Shown here: positions 38,209 to 49,907 of the stretch, in pieces
Layout: the number at the start of each line of letters is the position of its first letter
Position numbering within the stretch: the stretch's first letter is position 1
Assembly (NCBI RefSeq): GCF_900110885.1
Contig: NZ_FOFJ01000004.1
Coordinates: forward strand, 62,001 to 126,000
Reading direction: 5' to 3'
DNA length: 64,000 nt
Source: Azotobacter beijerinckii
GTDB lineage: Bacteria > Pseudomonadota > Gammaproteobacteria > Pseudomonadales > Pseudomonadaceae
Made by a program: the position numbers and the translations under genes
Notes under the pieces: generated by a model
Told to the model about the DNA's origin: nothing
The model's input: only the letters and a program-made list of their open reading frames with translations
Database searches by the model: none

Positions 38209-38736
38209 TTGAAGACCGATTGGACTAAAAGGCTGGACTATCTATTGAAGACCGAGTGGGCAGAAAGCCTGCGCCAGCGCATGCACGGGCAGGCCGAGTC
38301 GCTGGGCAATCTGCTGGTGGAGGCGTTCCACTACCTGGCGCTGTTCGCGATCGGCGGAGCGACGAGCTGGGCGGCGCTCCAGGCGTTCGCCGGCATGCTG
38401 GACAAGGGCCATGTCACCGTCGACGACATTCTCCTGCTGTTCATCTACCTCGAACTCGGCGCCATGGTGGGGATCTACTTCAAGACCAACCACATGCCGA
38501 TCCGCTTCCTGATCTATGTGGCGATCACCGCGCTGACCCGGCTGATGATCGGCGACATTTCCCACAGCCACACCCCCGGCTGGGGGGAGCTCATCGTCTC
38601 CGGAGCGATCCTGCTGCTGGCCGTGGCGAACCTGGTGGTGCGTTACGCGTCCTCGCGCTTCCCGGCCGAGCAGGCGGACGGCCCGGCGCGGCGGCGCATC
38701 CAGGTGTCGGAGAAGCCCCAGGGCGAGAATGCCTGA
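38209..38736 (+). CDS. psiE: phosphate-starvation-inducible PsiE family protein
   Basis: A 175-residue membrane protein with four helices (about 40-60, 70-90, 100-120 and 130-150). The family core is AFHYLALFAIG, ILLLFIYLELGAMVGIYF and HMPIRFLIYVAITALTRLMI. PsiE is induced by phosphate starvation in E. coli but has no known biochemical role. No ATG precedes the conserved region closely; I favour TTG at 38209, with GAGGG 7 nt upstream and the reading LKTDWTKRL. The gene is preceded by an intrinsic terminator (see that entry). Confidence 0.88.
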   Translation: MKTDWTKRLDYLLKTEWAESLRQRMHGQAESLGNLLVEAFHYLALFAIGGATSWAALQAFAGMLDKGHVTVDDILLLFIYLELGAMVGIYFKTNHMPIRFLIYVAITALTRLMIGDISHSHTPGWGELIVSGAILLLAVANLVVRYASSRFPAEQADGPARRRIQVSEKPQGENA

Positions 38737-38816
38737 CCGGGGCGCTCCCGTCCGCGCGGCGGGGGCGGCCGTGCAGGGATGCACGAACCCTCAGGGCCCG
38801 GCTGCGCCGTAGCCCT

Positions 38817-41438
<2,622 letters not shown>

Positions 41439-41594
41439 CAGCGATTCCGCCGCGGCGGATGCTGAAAGGGAGGGAAATTAGTAGGCATGGGCGTCGGCAA
41501 ATGGATGGAAACCGCCGATTCTCTCACAGCAGGGCGCGTTGGACAGCCTCGGTGGCCGGTGCCCGGACGGACGTGGCCAGAGCGGGCCGGCGCC

Positions 41595-42059
41595 TCACTC
41601 GGCGAAGCGGCCGTCCAGACCTTCGGCGCGGAATTCCACGGTCTGCGCCCGGTAGCCGTGGCGCAGCGGCGGCAGCGGCAGGCAGGCGTGCCAGTCGCCG
41701 CCCGGCGGAAGTGCGCCGGGGGCGACGTAGTGCGGTCGGTCGTAGCGGTCCTCGGCCAGGTCGACGCTGTCCCCGGGGGCGTAGGCGGCGACCCGCCAGC
41801 GCAGTTCCAGCAGGGGCCGGTCGCTGCCGTTGTGCAGCTGCGCCGCCAGCGGCCGGTCGGCGGGACAGTCGGCGGGGGCGTGGTGCAGCCGGAGTTCCAG
41901 CCGGGCGAGGTGCCATTCCGTGTCGTGCTCCTGCCAGAACACCGCGGTGGCGATCAGCGCGACGCCGAGCACGGCGGCCAGGGAAACCGGCAGGGCTTTG
42001 CCGGGGTAGCGCAGCAGCAGGACCAGCCAGGTGAGGAAGAGTAGGGCGCCGATCAGCAT
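41595..42059 (-). CDS. membrane-anchored hypothetical protein downstream of algA
   Basis: About 154 residues: two adjacent N-terminal hydrophobic helices (LIGALLFLTWLVLLL and LPVSLAAVLGVALIATAVF), then a hydrophilic domain with a beta-rich pattern (LARLELRLHH, PLLELRWRVAAYAPGD, GYRAQTVEFRAEG). It contains two cysteines. I do not recognise a family. I chose the ATG at 42059, where the hydrophobic segment begins; a start at 42116 would add 19 polar residues. Neither has a good ribosome-binding site. It is 184 bp after algA on the same strand; an alginate link is only positional. Confidence 0.65.
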   Translation of the reverse strand: MLIGALLFLTWLVLLLRYPGKALPVSLAAVLGVALIATAVFWQEHDTEWHLARLELRLHHAPADCPADRPLAAQLHNGSDRPLLELRWRVAAYAPGDSVDLAEDRYDRPHYVAPGALPPGGDWHACLPLPPLRHGYRAQTVEFRAEGLDGRFAE

Positions 42060-42205
42060 GGGCGCGCGACGCGAAGAGGAGACATGGGCGGCCTCGGAGC
42101 GGGATGCTGCGGGCATTCTACGGGGGAATCCGCCCGCCCGGCCACGGCGGGGAAGGCCTTTGCCGGAGCCCTGCCTCCCGCCGGGTTGCCCGGCGGAGGG
42201 GGGCG

Positions 42206-42233
42206 GTCCGGACGGCCGGGAGGCCGTTCGGAC
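42206..42233 (-). terminator. GC-rich hairpin after algA
   Basis: GTCCGgACGGCC / GGCCGTtCGGAC form a 12-bp stem with one mismatch and a 4-nt loop, 11 nt after the algA stop. A second hairpin (CCGCCGGG/CCCGGCGG at about 42178-42196) follows. There is no U-tract, so this may be a Rho-dependent or mRNA-stabilising structure marking the 3' end of the alginate operon. Confidence 0.5.
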
Positions 42234-42243
42234 GAGGCGGCGG

Positions 42244-43689
42244 TCAGCCGGCGACGGAACGGTTCTGCACGGTCTCGGTGCGGCCGTAGACGTCCTCGAG
42301 GCGCTCGATGTCGTCCTCGCCCAGGTAGCTGCCGGACTGCACCTCGATGATCTCCAGCGGGATCTTGCCGGGGTTGGCCAGGCGGTGCACGGCGGCGACC
42401 GGGATGTAGGTGGACTGGTTCTCGGTGAGCACGAAGGTCTTCTCGTCGCAGGTCACCTGGGCGGTGCCGGACACCACGATCCAGTGTTCGGCGCGGTGGT
42501 GGTGCTTCTGCAGCGAGAGGCTGGCGCCGGGCTTGACGGTGATGCGCTTGACCTGGAAGCGGCTGCCCATGTCCACCGAGTCGTAGGCACCCCAGGGGCG
42601 ATAGACCAGGCAATGGTTCTGGGTTTCCGGGCGCTCCTGCTCGTCGAGGGTCTTGACCAGCTTCTTGACGTCCTGCACGCGGTCCTTGTGGACCACCATG
42701 GTGGCGTCCTTGGTCTCCACCACCACCACGTTGTCCAGGCCGATCACGGTGACCAGCTTGCCGTTGCCGTGTACCAGGCTGTTGTGGGTGTCGTGGAGGA
42801 TCACGTCGCCCTTGGTGACGTTGCCGTTCTCGTCCTTGTCGTGCACTTCCCAGATCGAGGCCCAGCAGCCGACGTCGCTCCAGCCGGCGCTCAGCGGTAC
42901 GGCGGCGGCCTGGCGGGTCTTCTCCATCACCGCGTAGTCGATGGAGTTGTCCGGGCAGCAGGCGAAGCTGGCCGGATCGACCTTCAGCTCCTCGTCGTGC
43001 CGCTCGCTGCGCTCCAGGGTCAGCAGGCAGTTGTCGTAGATGTCCGGATCGTGCTCCTTGAGTTCCTCGAGGAAGCGGCTGGCGCGGAACAGGAAGACCC
43101 CGCTGTTCCAGAAGTAGTTGCCGGACTCGACGAATGCCTGGGCGCGGGCGAGGTCCGGCTTCTCGACGAACTGCAGGACGCGGCTGACGCCCTCGGGCAG
43201 GACGCCCTGCACGGCGAGGTCGCACTTGATGTAGCCGTAGCCGGTTTCCGGGCGGTGGGCGGGGATGCCGAACAGCACCAGCTCACCCATTTCCGCGGCC
43301 TGGGCGGCGACCTTGATGGCCTGCTCGAAGGCCGGCTGGTCGGCCAGCACATGGTCGGCCGGGAGCACCAGCAGCAGTTCGTCGCGGCCCTCGGCGAGCA
43401 GCTTCATGGCGGTCAGGGCGACGGCCGGCGCGGTGTTGCGGCCGAAGGGCTCGAGCACCAGCCCCTGGACGTGCAGGCCGACGGCCTCGAGCTGCTCCTT
43501 GACGATGAAGCGGTGCTCCTGGTTGCACACCACGATGGGGGTTTGCATGCCTTCGAAGGCCAGGCGCTGCAGGGTCTGCTGGAAGAGGGTCCGCTCGCTG
43601 GTCAGGGCGAGGAACTGCTTGGGGTACTGCTTGCGGGAAAGGGGCCAGAGACGCGAGCCGCTACCGCCTGACAAGATCACCGGAATCAT
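42244..43689 (-). CDS. algA: phosphomannose isomerase / GDP-mannose pyrophosphorylase AlgA
   Basis: A 481-residue bifunctional enzyme catalysing the first and third steps of GDP-mannuronate synthesis (fructose-6-P to mannose-6-P, and mannose-1-P to GDP-mannose). The pyrophosphorylase N-terminal domain opens with GGSGSRLWPLSRKQYPKQF (residues 8-26). The isomerase lies in the C-terminal cupin with QKHHHRAEHWIVVSG. It is the last gene of the alginate operon, 94 bp after algF. In pseudomonads this is where cytoplasmic precursor supply is tied to the operon. Confidence 0.96.
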   Translation of the reverse strand: MIPVILSGGSGSRLWPLSRKQYPKQFLALTSERTLFQQTLQRLAFEGMQTPIVVCNQEHRFIVKEQLEAVGLHVQGLVLEPFGRNTAPAVALTAMKLLAEGRDELLLVLPADHVLADQPAFEQAIKVAAQAAEMGELVLFGIPAHRPETGYGYIKCDLAVQGVLPEGVSRVLQFVEKPDLARAQAFVESGNYFWNSGVFLFRASRFLEELKEHDPDIYDNCLLTLERSERHDEELKVDPASFACCPDNSIDYAVMEKTRQAAAVPLSAGWSDVGCWASIWEVHDKDENGNVTKGDVILHDTHNSLVHGNGKLVTVIGLDNVVVVETKDATMVVHKDRVQDVKKLVKTLDEQERPETQNHCLVYRPWGAYDSVDMGSRFQVKRITVKPGASLSLQKHHHRAEHWIVVSGTAQVTCDEKTFVLTENQSTYIPVAAVHRLANPGKIPLEIIEVQSGSYLGEDDIERLEDVYGRTETVQNRSVAG

Positions 43690-43783
43690 ACTTTGCTCTC
43701 CTTCGAAGATGGGGTGTTGCCGTTCTTGCTGTTTCCCTGCAGGTATTCCGCACTGGTCTTGCAGGTAGTGGGCGACAGACCGC

Positions 43784-44428
43784 TCACTCTTTCACCGGGG
43801 GTTTGACCCAGACAGGGTTGATCTGGTTCGCCGAACCCGTCACATACAGGCAAACGGTTTCGCCGCGGGCGAGGCTGATCGGCTTGAGGTCGGCGACCTT
43901 GCGCTCGCCGTCGAACAGCGCCAGGTTGGCTTTCACCGGGTTGATCTCGCGGTCGCCGCGGCCCTTGGGCTCTACGCTCTTGACCACTTCGGTCTTGCCG
44001 TCGGCGGTCTTCAGGGTCAGCGGCTTGTCCGAGAGGTTCTGCACCCGCAGCAGGGCCTTCTGCTTGCTCTTGAAGGCCGGCTCCTCGACCAGCAGCGGGG
44101 CGCCGCCGGCCTGGGTCACCAGGGTGTAGTAGTGCTCGGCCGCGAGGTTCACCGGCAGGCTCTGGGCGCCGATGCGGGCGCTGTACTGGCCGGCTGGCAG
44201 GTATTCGAAGGCGCTGCTGGCCTGCGGCGAGACGTCCTCCAGCGAGACGCTGCCGACGCTGGCGCTGGCTTCCTGGTTGCCGGCGTTGTAGAAGCGCACG
44301 AAGGTCGAGCCCTTGGGCGCGACCGCCTCGTAGAGCGCGCCGTCCCCGGCCTGGGCATAGGTGTCGGCGAGGCCGAGCAGCAGGCTCAGGCCGAGGGCGA
44401 GGCGGTGTTTGCGGTGCAGTCGGGTCAT
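43784..44428 (-). CDS. algF: alginate O-acetyltransferase periplasmic protein AlgF
   Basis: A 214-residue exported protein with a signal peptide (about 1-28, ending near TYAQA). The body is beta-rich, with GDGALYEAVAPKGSTFVRFYNAG at the start of the mature part and a C-terminal NPVWVKPPVKE. AlgF is required for acetylation and works with AlgI, AlgJ and AlgX; recent work describes it as an adaptor. It lies 31 bp after algJ in the operon, start preceded by AAGGAG. Confidence 0.93.
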   Translation of the reverse strand: MTRLHRKHRLALGLSLLLGLADTYAQAGDGALYEAVAPKGSTFVRFYNAGNQEASASVGSVSLEDVSPQASSAFEYLPAGQYSARIGAQSLPVNLAAEHYYTLVTQAGGAPLLVEEPAFKSKQKALLRVQNLSDKPLTLKTADGKTEVVKSVEPKGRGDREINPVKANLALFDGERKVADLKPISLARGETVCLYVTGSANQINPVWVKPPVKE

Positions 44429-44459
44429 CTCATGTACTCCTTGATGAGGGGGCGGGCGC

Positions 44460-45626
44460 TCAGTGGCGCGCCCCTTGCGAGGTGGCGGTGTTGTCGGCCA
44501 GGTGCTTGTCCTGGCGTCCGGCGGCCTTGAGCTGGGCGACCCACTCGGCGTCGAATTCGCTCAGGTCGTAGGCCATCGGCAGGTAGCGTTCGGGAAACTC
44601 CCAGATCACCAGGCGCGGCGGGGCGTTCTTGAAATCGTCGCTCTGCAGGAACTTGAGCATCGGCAGGATCGGCCCGCGGCCGTCCTCGGCGAAGTTCACC
44701 AGGTCGCTGCCGAGCGCCTGGCGCAGTGCGCCGGCGAAGTTCCAGCGCTCGTCGGCGCTGTAGCTGGTGCCGACCAGGGCCACCGGCACCTGGGTTTCGA
44801 CGAACAGGTCGTTCGCGCCGGCGCCGTTCTCCTCCCGGGCGCGGGTGCTGTATTTGGTCAGCTGGTCCGGCGGCGGCAGCAGCTCCTCGAACAGCGGATC
44901 GAGCGGCAGGAAGTTGGTCAGGTCGCCCTTGTGCGGCCCGCCCGGCACGCTTTCGGTGACGTAGAGGCTGCCGGGCTCGGGGAGCAGGCCGCTCGGCCTG
45001 ATCGCCGTGGCCAGCTGACCGGCGACCACCTGGGCGCCGTAGGGCGTCCAGTGGGTGTCGGTGCGCAAAAATACCGGCCCCGCGGCCTTGGCCTGGTGCA
45101 GCGGGCCGAGCAGGTCCGGCGCCTGGATGCCGGCATCGGCCACGGCGCGGCGGAAGTTCTGGTAGAGCTGCTCGTGGAGCGGGGCGGGACGGCGCTCGCC
45201 GAAGTACTCCGGGTACAGGCGCGCCTTGGCCGGCAGGATCGCCATCACCAGTTGCACGCCGTGCCGCGCCAGGGTTTCGCGCACGCCCTGGATCAGCGCC
45301 TGGTTGTCCTGGGTGTTGTGCAGGGCGTCGGCGACCGGCTTGAACTCCTCGTCGCTGTACAGCCAGTCGTTGGCGCCGACCACCACGCCGGGGCGGCCTT
45401 CGCCGAACAGGCTGAAGTCCAATGCGGCCCAGAGGTTGGTGCCGAGCTTCTTGATCGGGAAGTGCTCGTCGTAGTGCTTCTCGAAGGCCAGGGCCAGCTT
45501 GCCGTTGAGCACCGGGGTGTCGACGGCGGCGGAGAAGTCCGAGGCGCCCTTGAGCGACCACAGGCTGAGGGCCAGCAGGGTGCCGGTGAAGGTGCCGGCG
45601 TAGAGCAGGTTGGAGGTTCTGTGCAT
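44460..45626 (-). CDS. algJ: alginate O-acetyltransferase AlgJ (AlgV in Azotobacter)
   Basis: A 388-residue SGNH-like, membrane-anchored periplasmic acetylesterase/transferase paralogous to AlgX. The N-terminal helix (about 8-28) is an uncleaved anchor or signal. Catalytic-type residues are in RTDTHWTPYGAQ (Asp-x-His) and the serine region LVGTSYSADE. AGGGAT lies before the ATG. It is 12 bp downstream of algI. Its role is to accept acetyl groups passed across the membrane by AlgI. Confidence 0.94.
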   Translation of the reverse strand: MHRTSNLLYAGTFTGTLLALSLWSLKGASDFSAAVDTPVLNGKLALAFEKHYDEHFPIKKLGTNLWAALDFSLFGEGRPGVVVGANDWLYSDEEFKPVADALHNTQDNQALIQGVRETLARHGVQLVMAILPAKARLYPEYFGERRPAPLHEQLYQNFRRAVADAGIQAPDLLGPLHQAKAAGPVFLRTDTHWTPYGAQVVAGQLATAIRPSGLLPEPGSLYVTESVPGGPHKGDLTNFLPLDPLFEELLPPPDQLTKYSTRAREENGAGANDLFVETQVPVALVGTSYSADERWNFAGALRQALGSDLVNFAEDGRGPILPMLKFLQSDDFKNAPPRLVIWEFPERYLPMAYDLSEFDAEWVAQLKAAGRQDKHLADNTATSQGARH

Positions 45627-45638
45627 GGCGATCCCTCT

Positions 45639-47129
45639 TCAGAACTGGAAGTAGAGGAAGGGCGAGAAGCTCTGCGCCGAGAGCTTCAGCACCGAGGCGG
45701 CGAACAGCAGGAGCAACGCGACGCGGGTCGCCAGCATCGGCAGATCGATGGCCGCCGACGGCGCCAGGGTCAGGGTGCCGCTCGCGGCCGGGGCGATGCC
45801 CTGGTCGTCGGCCTGGGCCTTGGGCGCACCGCTGAGCGGCTGGGCATGGAACTGGCGGATGCCGAACACCGCCATCACCAGGTAGGCGAGCAGCAGGGTG
45901 GCGATCTGCAGGCTGGTCAGTTGCGCGCGGTTCAGGTCGGACAGGCTCCAGTCGCCGAAGCCGAACATGGCGGCGTACATGCGCCAGGCCACGTCGAGGT
46001 TCTCGGCGCGGAAGATCACCCAGCCGAGTACCACCAGCAGGAAGGCGAAGGCCCAGCGCAGCGGACGGATGCTCTTCGGCGCGGCGTCGATGCGCAGCGC
46101 GCGTTCGATCGCCAGCCAGGTGCCGTGCCAAGCGCCCCAGAGGATGAAGGTCCAGTTGGCGCCGTGCCACAGGCCGCCGAGCAGCATGGTCAGGACCAGG
46201 TTGCGGTAGGTCTGGAAGGTGCTGCCGCGGTTGCCGCCCAGGCTGATGTACAGGTAGTCGCGCAGCCAGGTGGAGAGGCTGATGTGCCAGCGGCGCCAGA
46301 ACTCGGTGATCGACTGGCTGACGTAGGGCTGGTTGAAGTTCTCCATGAAGCGGAAGCCCATCATCAGGCCGAGGCCGATGGCCATGTCGCTGTAGCCGGA
46401 GAAGTCGAAGTACAGCTGCGCGGTGTAGGCCAGCGCGCCGAGCCAGGCGTCGCCGGTGGTCGGGTCGCTGAGGGCGAAGCAGTGGTCGGCGAGCGGCGCC
46501 AGGGTGTCGGCGATGAACACCTTCTTGACGAAACCCTGCATGAAGCGCGTGCAGCCTTCGGCGAACTTGTCCAGGGTGTGGGTGCGGTGGTTGAACTGGT
46601 CGACCAGGTCGCGAAAGCGCAGCACCGGGCCGGCGATCAGGTGCGGGAAGATCGCCACGAAGGCGGCGAAGTCGATCAGGTTGCGGGTCGCCGGGGTGTC
46701 GCCGCGGTACACGTCGATGATGTAGCTGATCGACTCGAAGACGTAGAACGAGATGCCGATCGGCAGCAGGATGTGGGTGACCACGAAGGGTTCCAGGCCG
46801 AACGAGGCGAGGAGCGCGTTCAGGCTGTCCACGCCGAAGTTGGCGTACTTGAAGTAGCCGAGCGTGCCGAGGTCGACCACCACGCCGAGGATCAGCCAGT
46901 GCCGGCCGGTCTTGCTGCGCACGCCGGCGGCGCCGATGCGCAGGCCGATCCAGTAGTTGAAGACGGTGACGGCGGCGAACAAGCCGAGGAAGTCGATGCG
47001 CCACCAAGCATAGAAGATATAGCTGGCGGTCAGCAACAGCAGGTTGCGGTAGCGCGCCGGGCTCAGGTAGTACAGCCCGAGGAACGCCGGCAGGAATAAA
47101 AACAAGAAGACGTTGGATGAAAAAACCAT
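45639..47129 (-). CDS. algI: MBOAT-family acetyltransferase AlgI
   Basis: A 496-residue integral membrane O-acyltransferase with about 10 helices that moves acetyl groups from cytoplasm to periplasm for alginate acetylation. MBOAT blocks are FFDFSGYSDMAIGLG-like (YFDFSGYSDMAIG), FWRRWHISLSTWLRDY and GLWHGANWTF, the last two holding the invariant and functional histidines. It is slightly shorter than the roughly 520-residue Pseudomonas protein, in the C-terminal linker. It is separated from algL by an unusually long 187-bp gap. Confidence 0.95.
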   Translation of the reverse strand: MVFSSNVFLFLFLPAFLGLYYLSPARYRNLLLLTASYIFYAWWRIDFLGLFAAVTVFNYWIGLRIGAAGVRSKTGRHWLILGVVVDLGTLGYFKYANFGVDSLNALLASFGLEPFVVTHILLPIGISFYVFESISYIIDVYRGDTPATRNLIDFAAFVAIFPHLIAGPVLRFRDLVDQFNHRTHTLDKFAEGCTRFMQGFVKKVFIADTLAPLADHCFALSDPTTGDAWLGALAYTAQLYFDFSGYSDMAIGLGLMMGFRFMENFNQPYVSQSITEFWRRWHISLSTWLRDYLYISLGGNRGSTFQTYRNLVLTMLLGGLWHGANWTFILWGAWHGTWLAIERALRIDAAPKSIRPLRWAFAFLLVVLGWVIFRAENLDVAWRMYAAMFGFGDWSLSDLNRAQLTSLQIATLLLAYLVMAVFGIRQFHAQPLSGAPKAQADDQGIAPAASGTLTLAPSAAIDLPMLATRVALLLLFAASVLKLSAQSFSPFLYFQF

Positions 47130-47316
47130 TACCCGTGTCTCGCGTGTAGCGCCAATTGTTCAGGCTCCTCTATGAGCCCGGCCTCTCCCCCGGGAGTCCC
47201 CGAAGATGTCCATGCCCGGCTGCGTCTCTCGCGCAGTTCGGGGCTGTCCCGCCCGGCCCCGGAAGGGGCTCGGCGGCCGGCGACGGACGGACTGCCGGCT
47301 GCCGGTTCGGCAGGCG
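47130..47316. other. 187-bp gap between algL and algI with GC-rich hairpins
   Basis: Most neighbours in this operon are 4-40 bp apart, so this gap is exceptional. It contains two stem-loops by eye: GGCCCC/GGGGCT around 47260-47275 and GCCGGC/GCCGGT-type repeats around 47297-47310. I see no -10/-35 pair of quality. It may be an mRNA processing site, an internal terminator/attenuator, or the site of an internal promoter for algI-J-F-A. Confidence 0.4.
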
Positions 47317-48435
47317 CTAGTCGCGCTTGCCGACGGTCGATCTGGGCGATTTCTCGTCCGGATCGAAGATCCGGGTCACGTCGCCGCCCAGGCGGAAATT
47401 CTTGAACGGTCCCATCTCGGCCTTCCTTTCCCGCAGGGCGGGGGAGCAGGCATAGAGCGCGCAGTAGGGCTCCAGCCAGGAGAACTTGGCGTCGGTCTCC
47501 AGGTCCTCCATGTCCTGGTCCTCGTCGCCGGCCCGCGCGGCGAACGGCTCGGGGTCCTCGACGCCGGCCAGCACGTTGCCGGCCAGGCGGCCCAGGGCGC
47601 CGTCGTTGTCGCCGCGCAGGTCGACGCCGTTGGCCTGGGCGAAGGCGGCGACCATCATCAACGGCGGCAGGCTGTAGTTGTGGTAGGCGAGGGCGCGCTG
47701 GCGGCGCTTGAGTTCGTTGGGCAGGAAGCCCTTGGGGTCGACCTGCCCGGCGGCGACGTGGAACTGCCCGACCGCCCAGTCGAACAGGTCGCGGCGGTCG
47801 GTCGCCACGCCGGCGGCCATCGCCGCCCAGGCCGCCCAGTAGGAGTGGTTGTTGGTCTGCTGGAGCGGCAGATCGCTCCAGTCCGCGACCACCTGCTTGC
47901 CGACCCTGGCGAACCAGGCCTCGATGCGCCGCGCCTGCTCCGGGTAGGCCGCCAGCGGCTGCGAGCTGGAGAACTTCAGGCGCAGGTAGGCCCCGGCCAG
48001 GCTGCCGAGCGCCCATTTGCGCATCGACTTGCCGGTGTGGTTGTACTCGGTGGAGAGCAGGGCGCCGTCCTCGGCCCAGGCGTCCAGCCAGGCCAGCGCG
48101 CATTCCAGGTCGCCGCTTCGGCCTTTTTCCATGTAGCGCGTGACCATCCGGCTGAAACCCCGTTCGATCTCGGTGATCGGTGCGGTCTTGGTGCGGAAGG
48201 CCTTTTCCGATTCCTCGTTGAGGGTCGCGCGGGCCGCGTCCGAGCCTTCGTACTTGCTGCGGAAGATCAGCTCGCCGGTATAGGGCGCGGGCACCGTCGG
48301 GCAGGCCGGCGCCTCGCCGCTACGGCGGTCCACCGCCGCGTAGTAGCCCTTGGGCGGAACCAGGGCGGCAGCGTGGACGGCTTGGCTCAGCAGCAGGCTG
48401 CCGAGCAGGCAGGGGAGAGCGAGTCTGGTCTTCAT
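47317..48435 (-). CDS. algL: alginate lyase AlgL
   Basis: A 372-residue periplasmic PL5 lyase that cleaves mannuronate linkages and clears misplaced polymer. It has a signal peptide (about 1-23, ending VHAA). The catalytic NNHSYWAAW carries the Asn-His pair, and a downstream Tyr region is [11 protein letters not shown]. The position, between algX and algI, is the standard one. It begins 8 bp after the algX stop. The C-terminus ([13 protein letters not shown]) is a charged tail. Confidence 0.95.
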   Translation of the reverse strand: MKTRLALPCLLGSLLLSQAVHAAALVPPKGYYAAVDRRSGEAPACPTVPAPYTGELIFRSKYEGSDAARATLNEESEKAFRTKTAPITEIERGFSRMVTRYMEKGRSGDLECALAWLDAWAEDGALLSTEYNHTGKSMRKWALGSLAGAYLRLKFSSSQPLAAYPEQARRIEAWFARVGKQVVADWSDLPLQQTNNHSYWAAWAAMAAGVATDRRDLFDWAVGQFHVAAGQVDPKGFLPNELKRRQRALAYHNYSLPPLMMVAAFAQANGVDLRGDNDGALGRLAGNVLAGVEDPEPFAARAGDEDQDMEDLETDAKFSWLEPYCALYACSPALRERKAEMGPFKNFRLGGDVTRIFDPDEKSPRSTVGKRD

Positions 48436-48443
48436 GATGAGCC

Positions 48444-49895
48444 TCAGTTGCCGCTGCGGGCGGTCAGGTTGGCCGGAGCACGGTTGTCGTGGCGCTTGCA
48501 GAGGCGCGCTTCGACCTCGACGGGCTCCTTGAGCCCCTCCGGCGGCTGGATTTCCAGGGCGAAGAAGCTCAGCCCGGCCCACTCGCCGTCGTCGCGCAGC
48601 CGGAAGGCGAAGCGACCGTTGGTTTCGGCCGTGGTGGGCTTGTCGAACTTGACCTGCTCGCGGCGGCCGCTCATGTACCAGAGGGTGCCTTCCAGGTTCT
48701 TCACCGAGGGGTCGCTGAAGCGGATGTCCAGCTGATGGCCGGCATTGGAGGCCTCGACCAGCTTGTCGACGCCGTTGACCAGGATTTCCTTGCTGCCGGC
48801 GCCGGGGCGCAGGGTGGCCTTGGCAACGAGCAGCGACGGGCCGCTCTCGCAGGCATTGTCGTCGAGCAGCGCCAGGGCCTGGCGGTAGAACTTGTCCGAG
48901 GCCAGGTCGTAGAGCGGCGAGAACTCCCAGATGAGGATCTTCGGCGGGTGCTGGCGGAACTCGTCGCTGGACAGGTATTCGAGCATCGAGCCCTCCAGGC
49001 CGCCGCCGGGGAAGGCGACGTTGAGGATGTCGGCGCCGATGTGTTCGGAGAGGAAGCCGGCGAAGTTGTAGTTCTGGCCGCTGTGGCTGGTGCCGACCAG
49101 GGTGATCTGCGGCAGGCCGCCCTCGCCGAACAGGTCGTCGCCGCCGCTTTCGCCCTTGGGTTCGGTGAAGAACTGGTCGCTGTACTCGAAGGCGTAGGTG
49201 GTTTCGCACAGCTGGCCGGCGACCCGGTGCAGGGTGCCGCGCTTGCCCATCCGGCCTTGGGTGCGGGTGACGAATTCCTTGTGGGGAATGTCGTCGAAAC
49301 CGGGGATCTTTTTCACCGTCTCGGCGACGATCTTGGCGGTGCGCTGGGCGCCGTAGGAGGTCCAGTGCTGGTCGCCGCGGAAATAGAAGGCCGGCTCGGC
49401 CTGCTCGTCGGTCAGCGGCGTCAGGTCGGGAACCCAGAAGCCGAGTTCGGCGAAGCGCGCCAGGGTCTGCCGGTAGTTCTTCACGGCCTTGTCGAAGTCG
49501 AAGCCGGCGCGCTGGACGGGGGCCAGCTTGCTGCGGTTGACCATGCCGCGGGTCGGCTGGTAGACCACCACCAGCTCGACGCCGTGGCGCTTGAAGGCCT
49601 CGCGCAGCTGCTTGAGCTGGCGGTAGCCCTCGGGGGTGGTGCCGAACTCGGTGCGCAGATCCTCCCGGCTACGGAACAGCCAGTCGCTTTCGTTGCCCTG
49701 CACCAGGGTGACGAAGTTCTTCATGTAGCTGGTGGCGTAGAGGCTGGCATCGGCGGCGGCCGGGCACAGGTTGCAGCAGTCCTCGGCGCGGTAGACCGGC
49801 GCCTGGCGGTCTTCGGCGCGCAGGCCGCCGGCCGTCAGGGCGAGCGCGGCGGCCAGCGTGGGGATTCCGGTCCATTTGAGGCGATGGGTTTTCAT
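48444..49895 (-). CDS. algX: alginate acetyltransferase / scaffold protein AlgX
   Basis: A 483-residue periplasmic protein with a signal peptide (about 1-26). The SGNH-like domain has [12 protein letters not shown] (Asp-x-His) and [10 protein letters not shown] (catalytic serine). The C-terminal carbohydrate-binding module follows (about 340-480). AlgX transfers acetyl groups to the polymer and bridges AlgK in the secretion complex. It is 12 bp after algG. Conserved length and order. Confidence 0.95.
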   Translation of the reverse strand: MKTHRLKWTGIPTLAAALALTAGGLRAEDRQAPVYRAEDCCNLCPAAADASLYATSYMKNFVTLVQGNESDWLFRSREDLRTEFGTTPEGYRQLKQLREAFKRHGVELVVVYQPTRGMVNRSKLAPVQRAGFDFDKAVKNYRQTLARFAELGFWVPDLTPLTDEQAEPAFYFRGDQHWTSYGAQRTAKIVAETVKKIPGFDDIPHKEFVTRTQGRMGKRGTLHRVAGQLCETTYAFEYSDQFFTEPKGESGGDDLFGEGGLPQITLVGTSHSGQNYNFAGFLSEHIGADILNVAFPGGGLEGSMLEYLSSDEFRQHPPKILIWEFSPLYDLASDKFYRQALALLDDNACESGPSLLVAKATLRPGAGSKEILVNGVDKLVEASNAGHQLDIRFSDPSVKNLEGTLWYMSGRREQVKFDKPTTAETNGRFAFRLRDDGEWAGLSFFALEIQPPEGLKEPVEVEARLCKRHDNRAPANLTARSGN

Positions 49896-49907
49896 GGGCT
49901 GTTCTCG

